Assembly: GCA_022605955.1 (NCBI GenBank)
Contig: JAKCOZ010000007.1
Span: forward strand, 29,419,491-29,483,490
Origin: Rallus limicola
Lineage: Eukaryota > Chordata > Aves > Gruiformes > Rallidae
Length of the DNA: 64,000 nucleotides
Direction of reading: 5' to 3'
The position numbers were made by a program, and so were the translations under genes. Below, piece by piece: positions 52,101 to 63,039 of this stretch; position 1 is the stretch's first letter; each line of letters opens with the position of its first letter. Below the pieces are notes generated by a model, which had not been told where the DNA came from, did not search any database, and was given only the letters and a program-made list of their open reading frames with translations.

Positions 52101-55100
52101 CAGCTGATTGAGTCCATGACCAGACACACACCCAAACAAGCCTTCAGAGATGCAAATTCGGATCTTATAAACAAAGATTTGACCTTCCTTTCAGATAAAG
52201 GTTCTGAGTTTTAGAGGCAACCTCTGATTTTATTCTTGCAGACTATAGCAACTACAATTGCTATGGGCTTTCTAGCAGTCACACAATGAACTACCTGGCT
52301 GCACCCAGAATTCCAGTATTGCGATAAAATGCCTGCTGTTATTCACAGGGCAAAAACCGATATCAGAAGTCAAGATCTTTCAGATGAGTGAATAAAATTG
52401 AGACTCCTGAACAAACTCTGACGCACTCACCCTTCTCTTGTTGGGCAGGTGATGCTCTCCATCAGCCTGATGGCTATAGGAGTGATAACACATACCACAG
52501 TTATAGGAAACAACCTATACCATGCTCCTTTTCACAGCCTCGGAGAACTAATTATAAATGGGACAGGGTCCCCCATGTACCCTTTACAAATGTTATCGTG
52601 TGCATTTTCCATTTAGGAATCACTGCCAGTCTTGCTACGCACAGCCCGTCAGCATTGCGCTCTCAATTTTGGTTAGGAGCTGAAGAATGATTGATCTTAT
52701 TGATTTGTGTCAACAGCCTGACATGGCCATATCGACCAGCAGTAATTTTGTGGGAGGAGCTGGGAGAGGAACTGGAGATAGCATTTTCTGTAACACATGC
52801 CATCCTGCTCAAAGAGAAAATGTCATGGGAGATGCCGGTACCGCCACTGACAGACCATGCTGGGACTAGAACCGACACAAGCGAGTGACGAGACGTTTCC
52901 CATGACCGTGTTTACAGCAAATCCACTGCTAAACACTCAACTGTATAATTACAATCTATTACAATTATGCAAAGAAGTAACATTTCAGAAAGGCCTTCTC
53001 ATCTCCCATTCTTAGCACTGAATACTTTTGTTTTGCAGCCAATCAACTAAATTAGCCCTAATTCAGTTTCATTCACAAACACAAAGAGTATATTAGAGGG
53101 GGAAAAATGAACAAATGGGAAATTCACTTAGGAACCCAGGAATTATTTCGTTTTCATGTATTTCTGGACTAAAAACCATCATGGGGAAAAAAGTCAACTT
53201 AAGGCAGAAGACCTTTACTGCATTTGCTAACCAGACCACCCTTGGAGGAGCAATCAGGAACAGTGATGCCTTACCACCTGAAAAAGCAGGAGCCTTTCAG
53301 GCCTTCCTCTGAGGGAAGCAAGGAGAGCTACAGGATTCATATAACAAACTTGACCCTGTATCCCAAACCCTGAGATGAGCCAACCCCCCAAAAAAGCCTG
53401 TGTGGGGATTTGCCCCTGCCCCATATACAGAAAGAGCTGTTTGATGCTGCTTCTGACAACTAACATCTTTCACTGGAAAGCCATGATTTCAACCTACACT
53501 CACTGACACTTCCCAAGAAGGGGACACAGAAAAAATTAGTAACATTTCAATTTTACATAGTAGCCTTGAGACCACACGAGCTATGGGCAGCGGCACCTGC
53601 GAGGGCCCTGCCAGCACACTTCACCCAGGGACGGAAGGAGCACAGAGGTCTGTCTTACTGGAATATGAAATGGGAGACAAATGCCAGAAACACCTTTTGG
53701 GGAACAGCCGCCTAGCACCCTATCTCCATCCTTGCTGAGGAGGCAGCACTATGCCACCTGAAATACTGAGGTTACATCTTAGGAAAAGGCAGTGCAAGAG
53801 ACAAGCAGGGAAAACACAAGATCTTTGAAGAAAATAGCATCTTCTTTCTCTTGTTATTGAGGAGGCCTAAGCCCCTGGACTGGCTTTAAGTTATGTTTTC
53901 TTACTCTGAGAAATGGTAACATTTTAGGAAGTCAGCTCACATTTGGAAAGCCACAGGACTGGCAGCTCCCACTCTGGTTCTTTCCCAGCAAAGCAGCTCG
54001 ACACAACATTTTTCTGAGATAGAGTCTTCATTTCTCAAAGCATTACTTCCCTTTTCTCACATGAAACCAATCTCCACTCTTTTGTTCTCATTTGGAATTA
54101 ATTCCTTAAACTAGTTTTCCTCATGCTGGCGCAGTGTGCTGACCTCTCTGCCTCTGAACCTCCTCTTGGGCCCTGTGGCGTCCGCGCTGCAATACCAGGA
54201 CAGGGACCACTCCATGTACACTCTTCAATTTCCTCCCCTGCATGCTTGTCAACTGTTATAAAGCATAATTTGCCCCACAAGTGAAAAAAGTACCAACCCC
54301 AATCACCCTCCAAGCCCAGATTTTTATGCCCCCACAGGTATGCCTGGTGTTGTGGCTCTCTCCTGACCCAGCTCACTCCCTCCCTGCCTGTTCCAGAGAC
54401 ACGGGGATGAATTATCAACAGCAGGGTGTAGCACTGATGCTCCTTCCAGTTGCCTGAGGAGGCTCCTCAATTAAGGGCAAGACAGTAACGATGTTATGTC
54501 CTGTTTCCTCACAAAATTTGGATTAAAGAAAGAGCAACACAAAGCCTTATGTAAAGCACAATATAGCTGGATGTATAGGAGAACTCTATATACTATAACT
54601 CAGTGCCAACCACAAGAAGGTTTTTGAAACCTATACATCCCAAAATACCCAGAGTGGGGAAAGATGCTGCAACTGAAATTACACTCACACATTCCTGCAA
54701 GTTGAACTAATCTCCATACGATGGGGGACAGGAGCATATATCTTGCATCATCATCTCAATATAGCAAAGTCCTTGAGAAGTCACTCACCCCAGCAGTACA
54801 GGGCACAGCACTGAACTCCCTTCACAGGCCAGAGTTATCTATGTACCTAGCCACTATTTTTCTCTGGTTAGCAAAACAGTTTGTTTACTTAAGACCACAA
54901 AACTCTGTGGATTTTCTGAAAGAAACCCTGCGGAGAGAAAGGGAAAACAATCACTGATAATACTCCAGAAATCATCAGATTACAGCACATTCTCTTGACT
55001 CGCATCTGTCGAGTAAATAAATGTGTCGTGCAGACCAGTTTTATTTTTCTCCCTCTCCCACAAGCGGCTGTTGCTTTACTTTCCAGTGGGCTGTACCAGG

Positions 55101-58100
55101 GCTGTATGTGGGGCAAAAGGATTATTTCCAGCAGAGTCAAACCACTAGCCTTTTCTACCCTGGTCTGTCTTGAGCTGAAACTCCTCTCTTTCAATCCCAT
55201 CCTCCTGGGAAGATGCACCACTTCAGAGCTGCACAGACGCAAAGAGGTCCACGACTGTGAACACCTCACAAGCAGCAGCACATAGGCTCCCAGAAGAACC
55301 CCAAGCTCAGCCATCCGTCTCTCTTCAAAGCAGTTTCAGAGAAGCTCACTTTAAGCCAGTACAAAAAGCCAGTACAAGTTGGGGTTTACCCTGTGAAACA
55401 CCTGACCAAGGAAGGCAAGAAGGTGGGGGCACCATGGGGTGCTCTGCAGCACCCTCTTGCTGAGGGCACGGCAGGGCTTCACCTTGCCCAAAGGGGTAGC
55501 TGGAGCATTACTGTTAGCTCAGTTCTGATGTGGGTTCAACAAACCCTTCAAACTATCCATTTCAGTGCAAATTCTGCTTAAAATTAAAGTGATGACTCAG
55601 ATCATTTTTTGGGTTGAGTACTGTACTATCACCAAGCATCCCTTCAGTAATAGTAACTTACCAATAAATTATCCTAGAACAATTTTCCTAGGCAGGAGAA
55701 ATAAAAGCAGAGCCCTCTGGCCATGAAAGCAGTGCTCGCCTACATTTCTGGATGCAGCAAACGCCTGCTCTGGACCAGACCAGCCATCCACTGTAATGCT
55801 TTGTCACCACAGATCCTCATATGAGATGCTTCACAGGAAGATGCAGAAAAGCCTGGGGCAAGCAATTATAATAATAACTTGCCCCACAAGAAAACTTAAT
55901 TACTTAAGGTTAGGAGGGTGCCTGGTTGAAAGCCTGTGGGCAGGGTGGGCTCCTCTGCTGGTGCCTGACCCTGCACACCCAGCCACACACGCTGCAGTGC
56001 TCTGCACCTCTCACACGGGGAAACATGCTTGTGCACACGCATCCACCCTGTCTCACCCCTTTTCTGAGAGGGAAGATTCTGTTGCAAAAGGCCAGGCTGA
56101 GGCTGGCCAGTGGAGCTCATGGATGCTCCCATAATACCTGCTTCCATCCAGGGTATCGGCCCGGGGTGCCTCGAGTGGGAGCCTCTTCCCTCTCCCAGAG
56201 CTCTACTTGCATTGTATCAGCATTTGAAAGGCACATAAGGCATTGGACACAGAGCACAGGAGGAGGAACACGACACAGCACATCCCATATTTCTCAGACA
56301 CACTTTTTGTTATTTACCTGCTTACTCCGCTTTGGAATAAACACGCTGTAAAACAGGCAAATTTCCCGTTCCTTTAAAATTGATATTAAAATAAAAATGC
56401 AGTCTGGTGGGGATAGGTCTCTGCAGTGCCACGACACTCTGGGAAAATGCCCAAGCTCTCTCAGTGGTTCTTGAGTTTCATCCAAGCTCCTGAAGCAGCC
56501 TGGTGATACACAAGATGCACAGACTGGCTCCCATCTCAGTTCCGATGTCCCAGACAGCGGTCACCTCAAACCTGGGTGATTTCTCAGCCTCATCCTCAAA
56601 AGCTGCAAAGGAACGGTCTTGCAAAGGCTTCTAAATAATTCTGAAAGTAATTAACTAAGTGATTAAACATTGCATTTATATTTTAATAGAATGCATCAAA
56701 GTTTTGCATGCAGAAAATACAAGAATTTCACCTCACTTAGGCAGCATCTAGATTATCACTGTGTGTTGGACAGGCATGCCTAAGCCGTACTTCACATTTT
56801 TGTGCCAGTCTTGCAAGTGGGAAAGTAAACCACTTTAAATCTAATTCTGTCACTTCTTTTTTTATATGCATCTTTTATTCCTGGTTGGAAGGAAGTGAAA
56901 CTAGAAGTTGCTTTTCTCCCCATTCTGTGTTTGTTGCACAATTGTAACCTTTGCTCGAGACAGCATTTCCATGGGTAAGAGTGCAGCTGTGACTGACTCA
57001 AGTTCCACCAGTGAAGTGCACACCAGGTAAACCTACCAGGTACAGGTTCAGCTGGATATTTTCACCTGTGAAAGTACATACACAACCCTGCAGAGACATC
57101 TCACAGGCATAAGCACGCAGTGCACTGCTGCTCTTTCTCTCTTCTGACAGCACCCAGCAGCCCCAGGTAGATCTGTGGGCAGCTCCTTCCATAGGTTCTT
57201 CCTCAATCACATGCCTCCAACCTCCCGTCCACAACTAGTCCCACCTCGGGATGCATTTCATCCACCTTTCTCAGTTCAGTCTTCATCACGCTGCTTTTCT
57301 GAGCACTGACTAGTCGAAAAATTTAGGAAACTCTATAAAGAACATCTTACTACACTAGCTGTCCTCTGCCTTAAGTTCACATTTCTCCAAAAATAGATTT
57401 TTTTCCTCATTTCCCCTTCTCCATCCTCCTCTTCTTAGCCCTGTTCATTATCTGTTTCACCCCTTTGTTTCACCAGCATCATTAACTTCAGTCATCCTGC
57501 ACAGCCACAAGCAAAAAGCCTCCTTGAATGAGCTTTTGACGAGAGCTTATGTTTTCAGATCCCATCAGTCTCCCCAGCTTCCAAAGGCATGGCTGCTGCA
57601 GATCAGGGGATATACCACAGGCAACATTATTTACTTTCCTAGAAAGACCCCCATTTCGGTGCCAATCTGTTCTCCGCATCTGGCTTTACTCGAACACCAC
57701 ATTCCTCCGGTTCTTTCGGTATCCATAGTCATTTATATTACCTTCCAAAAAGTAATTATTTGGAACCAGTTAAGCCTGTACATGAATTCTGCCTTTGTTT
57801 AAAACACATTGTACATATGTATATATTTAGACTGTCATTAAATATTTAAGAGGCTGTCTTCAAACTTCAGCAGCAGTGCTGTTTATTCGCTTAACCCTTT
57901 GTGAAATGAAAAGCTTGACACTGAAATCCTACCATGGACAGATTCAGAAAGCTCAGCTGTCCCAGCACTGGGTGACAAAGGCCAACTCTGACAGAGCCCA
58001 GGGCACTGTAAAGAAGCCGGAGTTTTTCTTTGTTTTCCTTTGTATCCTGTTTGCTGGTTGTCTAATCATGATAACGCGACTCAGTTCAGTCTGCATCAGC

Positions 58101-60529
58101 TTTATCTGCTGAGATGCATAACTGGAATGCAGATTAATTAGCTGTAACATACAGATGGATCTTTCAGTACAATTCAGGGAGACAGAGTCAAACACACACA
58201 TGCCCATCTTTCCTTCCCCCACATGAAATAAAACACTCGATGAGTTTTCCACAGGTCAAGAAGTCACCTTTCCTGGCGTACTCAACCTCTGAGAGAGGCA
58301 ACAACGCATCCCATGGGCAGGTGGACCTTTTTCAAACCCAACACCCAATGTAGCACTGTAGATAAAACCCCTTCACAGCTAACTTGCACCCACACTCCTG
58401 CCCTCCATATGAAGGGAAGGAGTGTGTAACAGCAGAGGGTGGGAGAACCAGCACAGAAAAGTGTGGTAAGTGACTTTCCCAACTCAGTATGGATATGTAA
58501 GTACACCTATCTTGGAGAATGTATTTTTCTTCTTGATTAAAACCTTGAGGATGCATTGTGAAATTCAAGCCCCCCAAAAGCTCCACGAGAGCACCTTTAG
58601 ACCATGCAGTTTGCGAGGCCTGACTGCATTTTGAGACATTTCTTTGCCAGGCACTACAGCCTTGTTCACAATCGGATGCAGCTTTAGGTGGGGTGAACAG
58701 CAGGGTCCCTGCTACAGCTTTCACACCTGGGTTATATATCTGCACAGAAGCATTTCAAACCGACTGGCCACCGTGACGCTACCCCAGGGATGTGACCTTG
58801 CTGGCTATTATGAAAGGAGCGGAGCTCCAGCACGGTCCATATTTGCACAGGAAAGAGAGAGAAGGCAGGCCACGGGAGGACACAGTGCTGTGAGATCAGC
58901 AGATGGCATACTTTGCTCTGAATCGGCACCGAAGCAGGAGCGTGAAGGGGCAGCGGCACGCTCTGGCAGGTGCGCTCGCTCAGATAAGATGCCGGGTTCA
59001 AAAGCTTCAGCATTTGCAGTCGGTCGGCAGAGTGAACCCCTTCATCTCGGTGGCCTGACCACGGATTCAGCCTGCCTTGGAGTAATCTTATTTTCTTATC
59101 ATCTCTTTTTTTACTTCCTGTCTTTAACAGCACGCTGGCGATGAATGCTGGAGTATACGGCCACATTTCAGCAGCAAGTATTTTCTTTTTGTATGAACAG
59201 CACAGCACGTTAGGTGGGTTAATGCTTCTGTATCCTCGGAGGTTTGTTACCTCCACCCCTCGTTACAAACTAAGTGTCGATACACTTTAGGAGGGGCAGA
59301 ACTTACAGGGAGGGGTCTTTCTTTTCTTAGACCAAATGGCATAGTTGTAATAAAATTGATTATGGCCCTAATGACATCAAACCACAGGCAAGTATGCTTG
59401 GTTTTATGACAACAGCGTGTATGCTGTAGAACACAGCAAATATCCAGGACTTTTCCTATCTATATTCGGTTCAATTGCCAAGATCCATGCCAATAAAACC
59501 AGCACAGCCTGCCAGGCTAAAGCTGTCAGGCTTCCCTTCTTCACCATCAAAAAGTATTCCCTAAAGGACATCACAAGCCAAAGGGACTCCCGGATGGAGA
59601 ATAACATGGGCTTAGCTTAGTGTCTCTACAGATCACTTGGTACCACCAGTGTATTGCTTCCACATGTGTACCATCTCACCACTTGCCCATCAGTTCGCCG
59701 AAAGCAAATGGGCTTAGAAGTCCACCAAGTACGTGTACAGGTGTCTTCTCCCTCCTCTGCTGTGTATTTAAAGAAACCAGAGGGAGAACAGAGTTTGCCC
59801 AGGCACATGCAGGCTTCCCTTCCTGGTGTGGCAGTGCTGACCTTCCCAGCCTCTCCCAACCCGCCTATGGCTAGTTTCGGTGGAGAAACAGGCAGGCAGC
59901 TGGAAATTCTGATCAGCATTAATGCCACTGTAGTTTCTTCCTGACCGCTCTCCAGGAGTATTTTTCCACCCACGTTCCTCTATGCATGGTGAAACCCTCC
60001 AGCCCTTGGAAGCTCTCAGCGCAGCTCCACCACGCTACTAGCCCAGCACTATACAGCTGGTCTGTTTTAATTCAGCATCTAACTCCTGCCACACGGGAAA
60101 GATTCTTGTGCAAAGAAGAACTTCATACCCAGACCTTTACTCTGCAGCAAACGTAGCAGTGGTCGGCATTTAAATGAACTGAATCAGCTGCAAAAGGGCT
60201 TTGCCGACATCGAAGTCCTGGAGGTAATTCCCAGGCAGCGATTTTCCCGGCAGCTATACATACAAACCTGAAAAGCAGACTGGAAGGCAAGGGTAGCACC
60301 ACAGTGACACAAAATTTGGCTGCACAGTGGCATTACCAGTAAATATAAATCAGGCAAAATCCAGAAATCAAGGATTCAGAGAAACCACACTGTGTCCGCA
60401 CCGCCAGCGTACCCTCCCACATGTGAAAAGAAGAACTCAGACACAGGACACGAACACAGTCAGCGTTTCTCTTTCCTCCTTTCTTTACTGAATCCGTGCC
60501 GGTTTCAGATGGGAGGAAAACCCCAGCGA
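52101..60529. other. Intron sequence approaching the CpG island, nothing recognised
   Basis: No gene or clear repeat was recognised. Two overlapping frames of 166 and 174 codons on opposite strands at 58644-59256 lack any known motif and most likely reflect a chance absence of stops. Confidence 0.55.
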
Positions 60530-61027
60530 AGCAAGTTGCTGCCTCGTCTGTGGAGACGCGGGCACCGGTCGGCCGCTGGGCAGTGTTTTTGGCAGAGAGC
60601 ATCCCAGCAGCCACTCTCAGCAACCAGCCCACCGTGGGAGCCAGGCTCACGTACGCACCGCAGTGGGCCAAGGACTCGCACAAACTTTGTCCCGGGGCGG
60701 GGAAGGCACAAGGCATCGGCCCTCAGAGGCGTCGGGGGAAAGATGGGCAGTACCAAACGCCACAGCACCCTCGGGCAGCACGTTCGCCGCTGGCCACGTC
60801 TGCGAAGCCAAAGGACTGCGGATGCAGGTCACCGGTCCCCGGGAGAGTAAGGCCACGGCTGCGGGAGGCTGCACTGCCCTTCAACGTCTCCCTGCCGGCT
60901 CCCCGGGCCAAGGCAGCACCGAGCAAGCCGGCAGCCTCACCGTGGACGGGAGGAGCCACCGAGCGACCCACCCGAAGGAGAGATCGCAACTTTCCTCCAC
61001 TCAGATCTGCGGGGCGGCCGGGGCCGC

Positions 61028-61141
61028 GGGCGGAGCAGGGCATGCCGGCATGCCCACGGGGACACGGGCGGAGCAGGGCATGCCGGCATGCCCACGGGGA
61101 CACGGGCGGAGCAGGGCATGCCGGCATGCCCACGGGGACAC
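61028..61141. repeat. Minisatellite, 38 bp x 3, identical units
   Basis: Three head-to-tail copies start at 61028, 61066 and 61104. I see no differences between them, which implies recent amplification or homogenisation. A few bases of a degenerate fourth copy follow (GCACACGGGG). Each unit contains the perfect 18-bp palindrome GGGCATGCCGGCATGCCC. The array ends 24 bp before the intronic edge of the exon 1 splice donor. The period is not a multiple of three, so it encodes no consistent peptide repeat. Confidence 0.97.
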
Positions 61142-61165
61142 GCACACGGGGAAGAGGCACCGCTC

Positions 61166-61171
61166 ACTTAC
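61166..61171 (-). other. EXT1: 5' splice donor of EXT1 exon 1
   Basis: On the minus strand the exon ends GAAAA and is followed by GTAAGT, a full match to the intronic part of the U1 consensus. Without splicing, the reading frame meets TAA three bases later. The intron interrupts a lysine codon after its second base, which matches the known human EXT1 exon 1 boundary at coding nucleotide 962. Confidence 0.95.
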
Positions 61172-62124
61172 TTTTCGTATTCAGCGTTGTCTCGATCGCA
61201 GCGCGAATCCTTGTGCTTTTGCCAGTCTTTGCCATGCTTGCAGGTGGTCAGGAGGACAACGTCCTCTCCGTTATGGACGTGATATAAGGCATTCCTGGTG
61301 TCTGACCCTATCCCCGTCAGGTACCTTTTCCCCTTGAATACCAACATGTACTTCCTGAGAGGAGGGATGGTGTTAAACCTCAAAAATCCCTTCTCCCCTC
61401 CTGTCCTAGGATGATCCTTAGAAAAGAGCGGGATAGAAACGTCAAAGTTGGGTCTAAAGTTTTCAGTACTGATGCTGGCTTTGGCCAGCATGGCCTGGCC
61501 GATGTCAAACCCCACATCCTCGGTGTAGTCCGGCCAGGTGCCGGAGTATAAATTAAAAATCAGGTGGTTTCTGCCGTTGTTCCACAGGTGGAGGCTCTGC
61601 ACCTTGGAGCGGAGGTTGTGCACGTACTGGGGGGAGAGCTGGTCCCGGTCCAGCGTGTCCAGGCTGAGGACGAAGAGGCAGGCTTGCCCGGGGTCGGAGG
61701 TGTAGAAGCGGGAGCCCTCGATGGCGGCCAGGACGTTCTGGTAGCTCTCGGCGATCTTCTCCCCCTTCTGCTGCGGATAAACGTAGACCTTGAAGCCGTT
61801 TTTCCGGCACTGGGCGAAGTCGAAGCAGGACTCCATGCGGCAGCGGCGCCCGCGGTAGAGGCCGGCGCTGGCGTCCCGCCGCTGCTGAGGGGAGACGCGC
61901 CCGCCGCCGCCCTCGGTGCCCGGCCGCTCGGCGGGGGCGAAGGGCCGCAGGGCGTCGGGGAAGCGGGGCCAGGGCCGCTCGGCGCCGGGTCGCGGGGGCG
62001 GGCCATGCCGGCTACCGGGCGGCGGGAGCCGGGCCCCCGGCAGCTGCACGACTCCCAGGTAGAGCAGCAGGGCGAAGAGGGTGACGACGAAGAGCAGCGC
62101 CAGGTAGCGTTTTTTGGCCTGCAT
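61172..62124 (-). CDS. EXT1: EXT1 (exostosin-1) exon 1 coding part, partial gene
   Basis: Exostosin-1 pairs with EXT2 in the Golgi to form the heparan sulfate co-polymerase, which adds alternating GlcA and GlcNAc; loss in humans causes hereditary multiple exostoses. The translation begins MQAKKRY, has one signal-anchor membrane segment at about residues 8-28 (type II topology), a Pro/Gly/Arg-rich stem at about 29-92, then the start of the exostosin (GT47) domain from about residue 95, with Cys95, Cys100 and Cys106 and blocks such as [20 protein letters not shown] and [20 protein letters not shown] that are nearly identical to human EXT1. Residues equivalent to human Asp164 and Arg280 (here 161 and 277) are kept. 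Exon 1 is three codons shorter than in human, all within the stem. The last codon (Lys318) is split after two bases at a GTAAGT donor, the same phase as the human exon. The catalytic GT64 half lies in later exons outside the window. EXT2 is excluded because its N-terminus differs entirely. Confidence 0.97.
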
Positions 62125-62505
62125 GTGTCCGGCGGGGGTCCGGGGGGCTGCGGAGGAAGGCGGGGGCGGCCCGAGCTCGCCGGGCTCCGCTCTCAGCTCC
62201 GCTCCGCCATCTTCCCGCCGGCGAGCGCTTCAAACTCTCTTCGCCCACCTCCGCTCGGCGCCGTTCCCCAAGCCGCCGGCCGGGGCCGCGCATGTGGGCG
62301 ACCGCCGCAACTTTCTCCCCGCCGGTCTCTCAGGGGCGGCGGGCGGCGGCGGGCCGGCGGCGGCCCGGCGGGGCGCCCCGCATGCACTCAGGGGCCGGCC
62401 CCCCGCGCGGGGCGGGCACCGGGGCAGCCCCGCTCCCGCCTTCCCGCCGCTGCCTGCCCTCTCCTCCGCCACGCTCCCGCCCGCCCCTCCCCTCCCCGCG
62501 CCGCC

Positions 62506-62565
62506 AGCCCAGCCCAGCCCAGCCCAGCCCAGCCCAGCCCGGCCCGGCCCAGTCCGGCCCGGCCC
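62506..62565. repeat. Pentanucleotide array (AGCCC)n in the EXT1 leader
   Basis: Seven perfect AGCCC units occupy 62506-62540 and five degenerate units (GGCCC, GGCCC, AGTCC, GGCCC, GGCCC) follow to 62565. In the EXT1 transcript it would read as GGGCT repeats, with closely spaced G triplets that could fold as a G-quadruplex. It is probably length-polymorphic. Confidence 0.93.
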
Positions 62566-62711
62566 CGCCGGCTCACTGCCCGCGGCCACCGCGCCGCAGC
62601 CTGACGAAGCCCTGCATCGCCCGGCGACCCCCACCCGGCCCCAGCGCCGCTCGCTTCTCGCCGCGCTCCCGCCGAATGGCCCCCGGGACGGAGCAGCGGC
62701 GGCGGCGAGGA

Positions 62712-62800
62712 CCCTCCTTCCTCTCCTCCTCCTCCCCCTCCTCCCTCTCCTCCTCCTCCTCCTCCTCCTCCTCGCCCCTCCCCCCTTCCCCGCCTCCCCC
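62712..62800. repeat. Polypyrimidine tract rich in CTC (GAG on the transcribed strand)
   Basis: Bases 62712-62773 are 62 consecutive pyrimidines, with a (TCC)-type run in the second half. After single G interruptions the tract continues C-rich to about 62800. The EXT1 RNA strand would be a purine GAG/GGA tract. Mirror-like homopurine-homopyrimidine DNA of this kind can form H-DNA. It gives spurious glutamate- or leucine/serine/proline-rich open frames. Confidence 0.92.
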
Positions 62801-62853
62801 GGGCCGCGGCGGCAGCAGGCGGCGAGCCGCAGAGCCCCGCGCTGCCCGCACCG

Positions 62854-62873
62854 CCCTGCCCTGCCCTGCCCTG
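62854..62873. repeat. Short pentamer array (CCCTG)4
   Basis: Four perfect CCCTG units lie near the likely EXT1 transcription start. Together with the AGCCC array 290 bp downstream, it gives the leader two different GC-rich pentamer repeats. Confidence 0.9.
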
Positions 62874-62964
62874 CCCGCCCGCGGGCTGCGACCCCCACCT
62901 CACCCGGCCCCCCGCGCGCCGCCCCCACCCCGGCACCGCCGCGCTGACCTCATCCAGCCACGCA

Positions 62965-63020
62965 GCCCCGCGCCCCCATTGGCGGGGCGTCACGTCCGGG
63001 GGGGCGGGGCTTCCGCTGCA
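62965..63020 (-). promoter_or_regulatory. EXT1: EXT1 core promoter, TATA-less, CCAAT/GC-box type
   Basis: Read on the minus strand from 63016 down, the segment holds an ETS-like GCGGAAG (63016-63010), a GC box GCCCCGCCCC (63010-63001), a CRE-like GGACGTGACG (62997-62988), and a CCAAT box GCCAATGG (62983-62976) of the NF-Y type. A nuclear-receptor-like TGAGGTCA lies just downstream (62952-62945). No TATA box is visible at the expected distance. The spacing fits a CpG-island housekeeping promoter firing toward exon 1. The motifs are seen directly; their use is inferred. Confidence 0.65.
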
Positions 63021-63039
63021 CCCATTCATAACCCGCCGG

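Larger units (their letters stand above)
1..61171 (-). other. EXT1: EXT1 intron 1, 5' part
   Basis: No exostosin-like sequence follows exon 1 anywhere to the left, and no other convincing exon was seen on either strand, so the whole stretch is assigned to the first intron, which is known to be very large in vertebrate EXT1. Its acceptor and exon 2 lie beyond base 1. The base composition is ordinary AT-leaning avian intron sequence until about 60500, where it becomes CpG-rich. Contents are CR1 fragments, a few ancient repeat remnants, simple repeats and candidate non-coding regulatory stretches, listed separately. An unrecognised non-coding RNA inside the intron cannot be excluded from sequence alone. 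Confidence 0.85.
62125..62910 (-). other. EXT1: EXT1 5' leader (approximate 5'UTR)
   Basis: This is the GC-rich stretch between the CCAAT/GC-box promoter and the EXT1 start codon. Human EXT1 mRNA also has a leader of several hundred bases, so a start site near 62880-62920 is plausible, but no initiator or TATA box fixes it. The leader carries a pentamer array, a polypyrimidine/GAG tract and a second short pentamer array. On the transcribed strand it has ATGs at 62928, 62851, 62387 and 62293 that open reading frames of 232, 92, 64 and 93 codons. The last of these overlaps the main start in another frame. The 5' end coordinate is an estimate. Confidence 0.6.

Noticed and set aside
58644..59256. 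Overlapping 166- and 174-codon frames on opposite strands
   Set aside because: No homology on either strand; probably a locally stop-poor stretch.
60496..61337. Plus-strand frames of 263 and 224 codons with MPACPRGHG-type repeats
   Set aside because: The apparent peptide repeat comes from the 38-bp minisatellite, whose period shifts the frame in every unit; no homology.
61564..62604. 346-codon open frame antisense to EXT1 exon 1
   Set aside because: It mirrors the coding strand in GC-rich DNA where stop codons are rare, its product is low-complexity Ala/Gly/Pro/Arg, and it has no known motif.
62230..62928. 232-codon minus-strand frame as a separate protein or N-terminal extension of EXT1
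   Set aside because: It ends at 62230 before the EXT1 ATG and is in low-complexity pentamer and GAG-repeat sequence; kept only as an upstream ORF.
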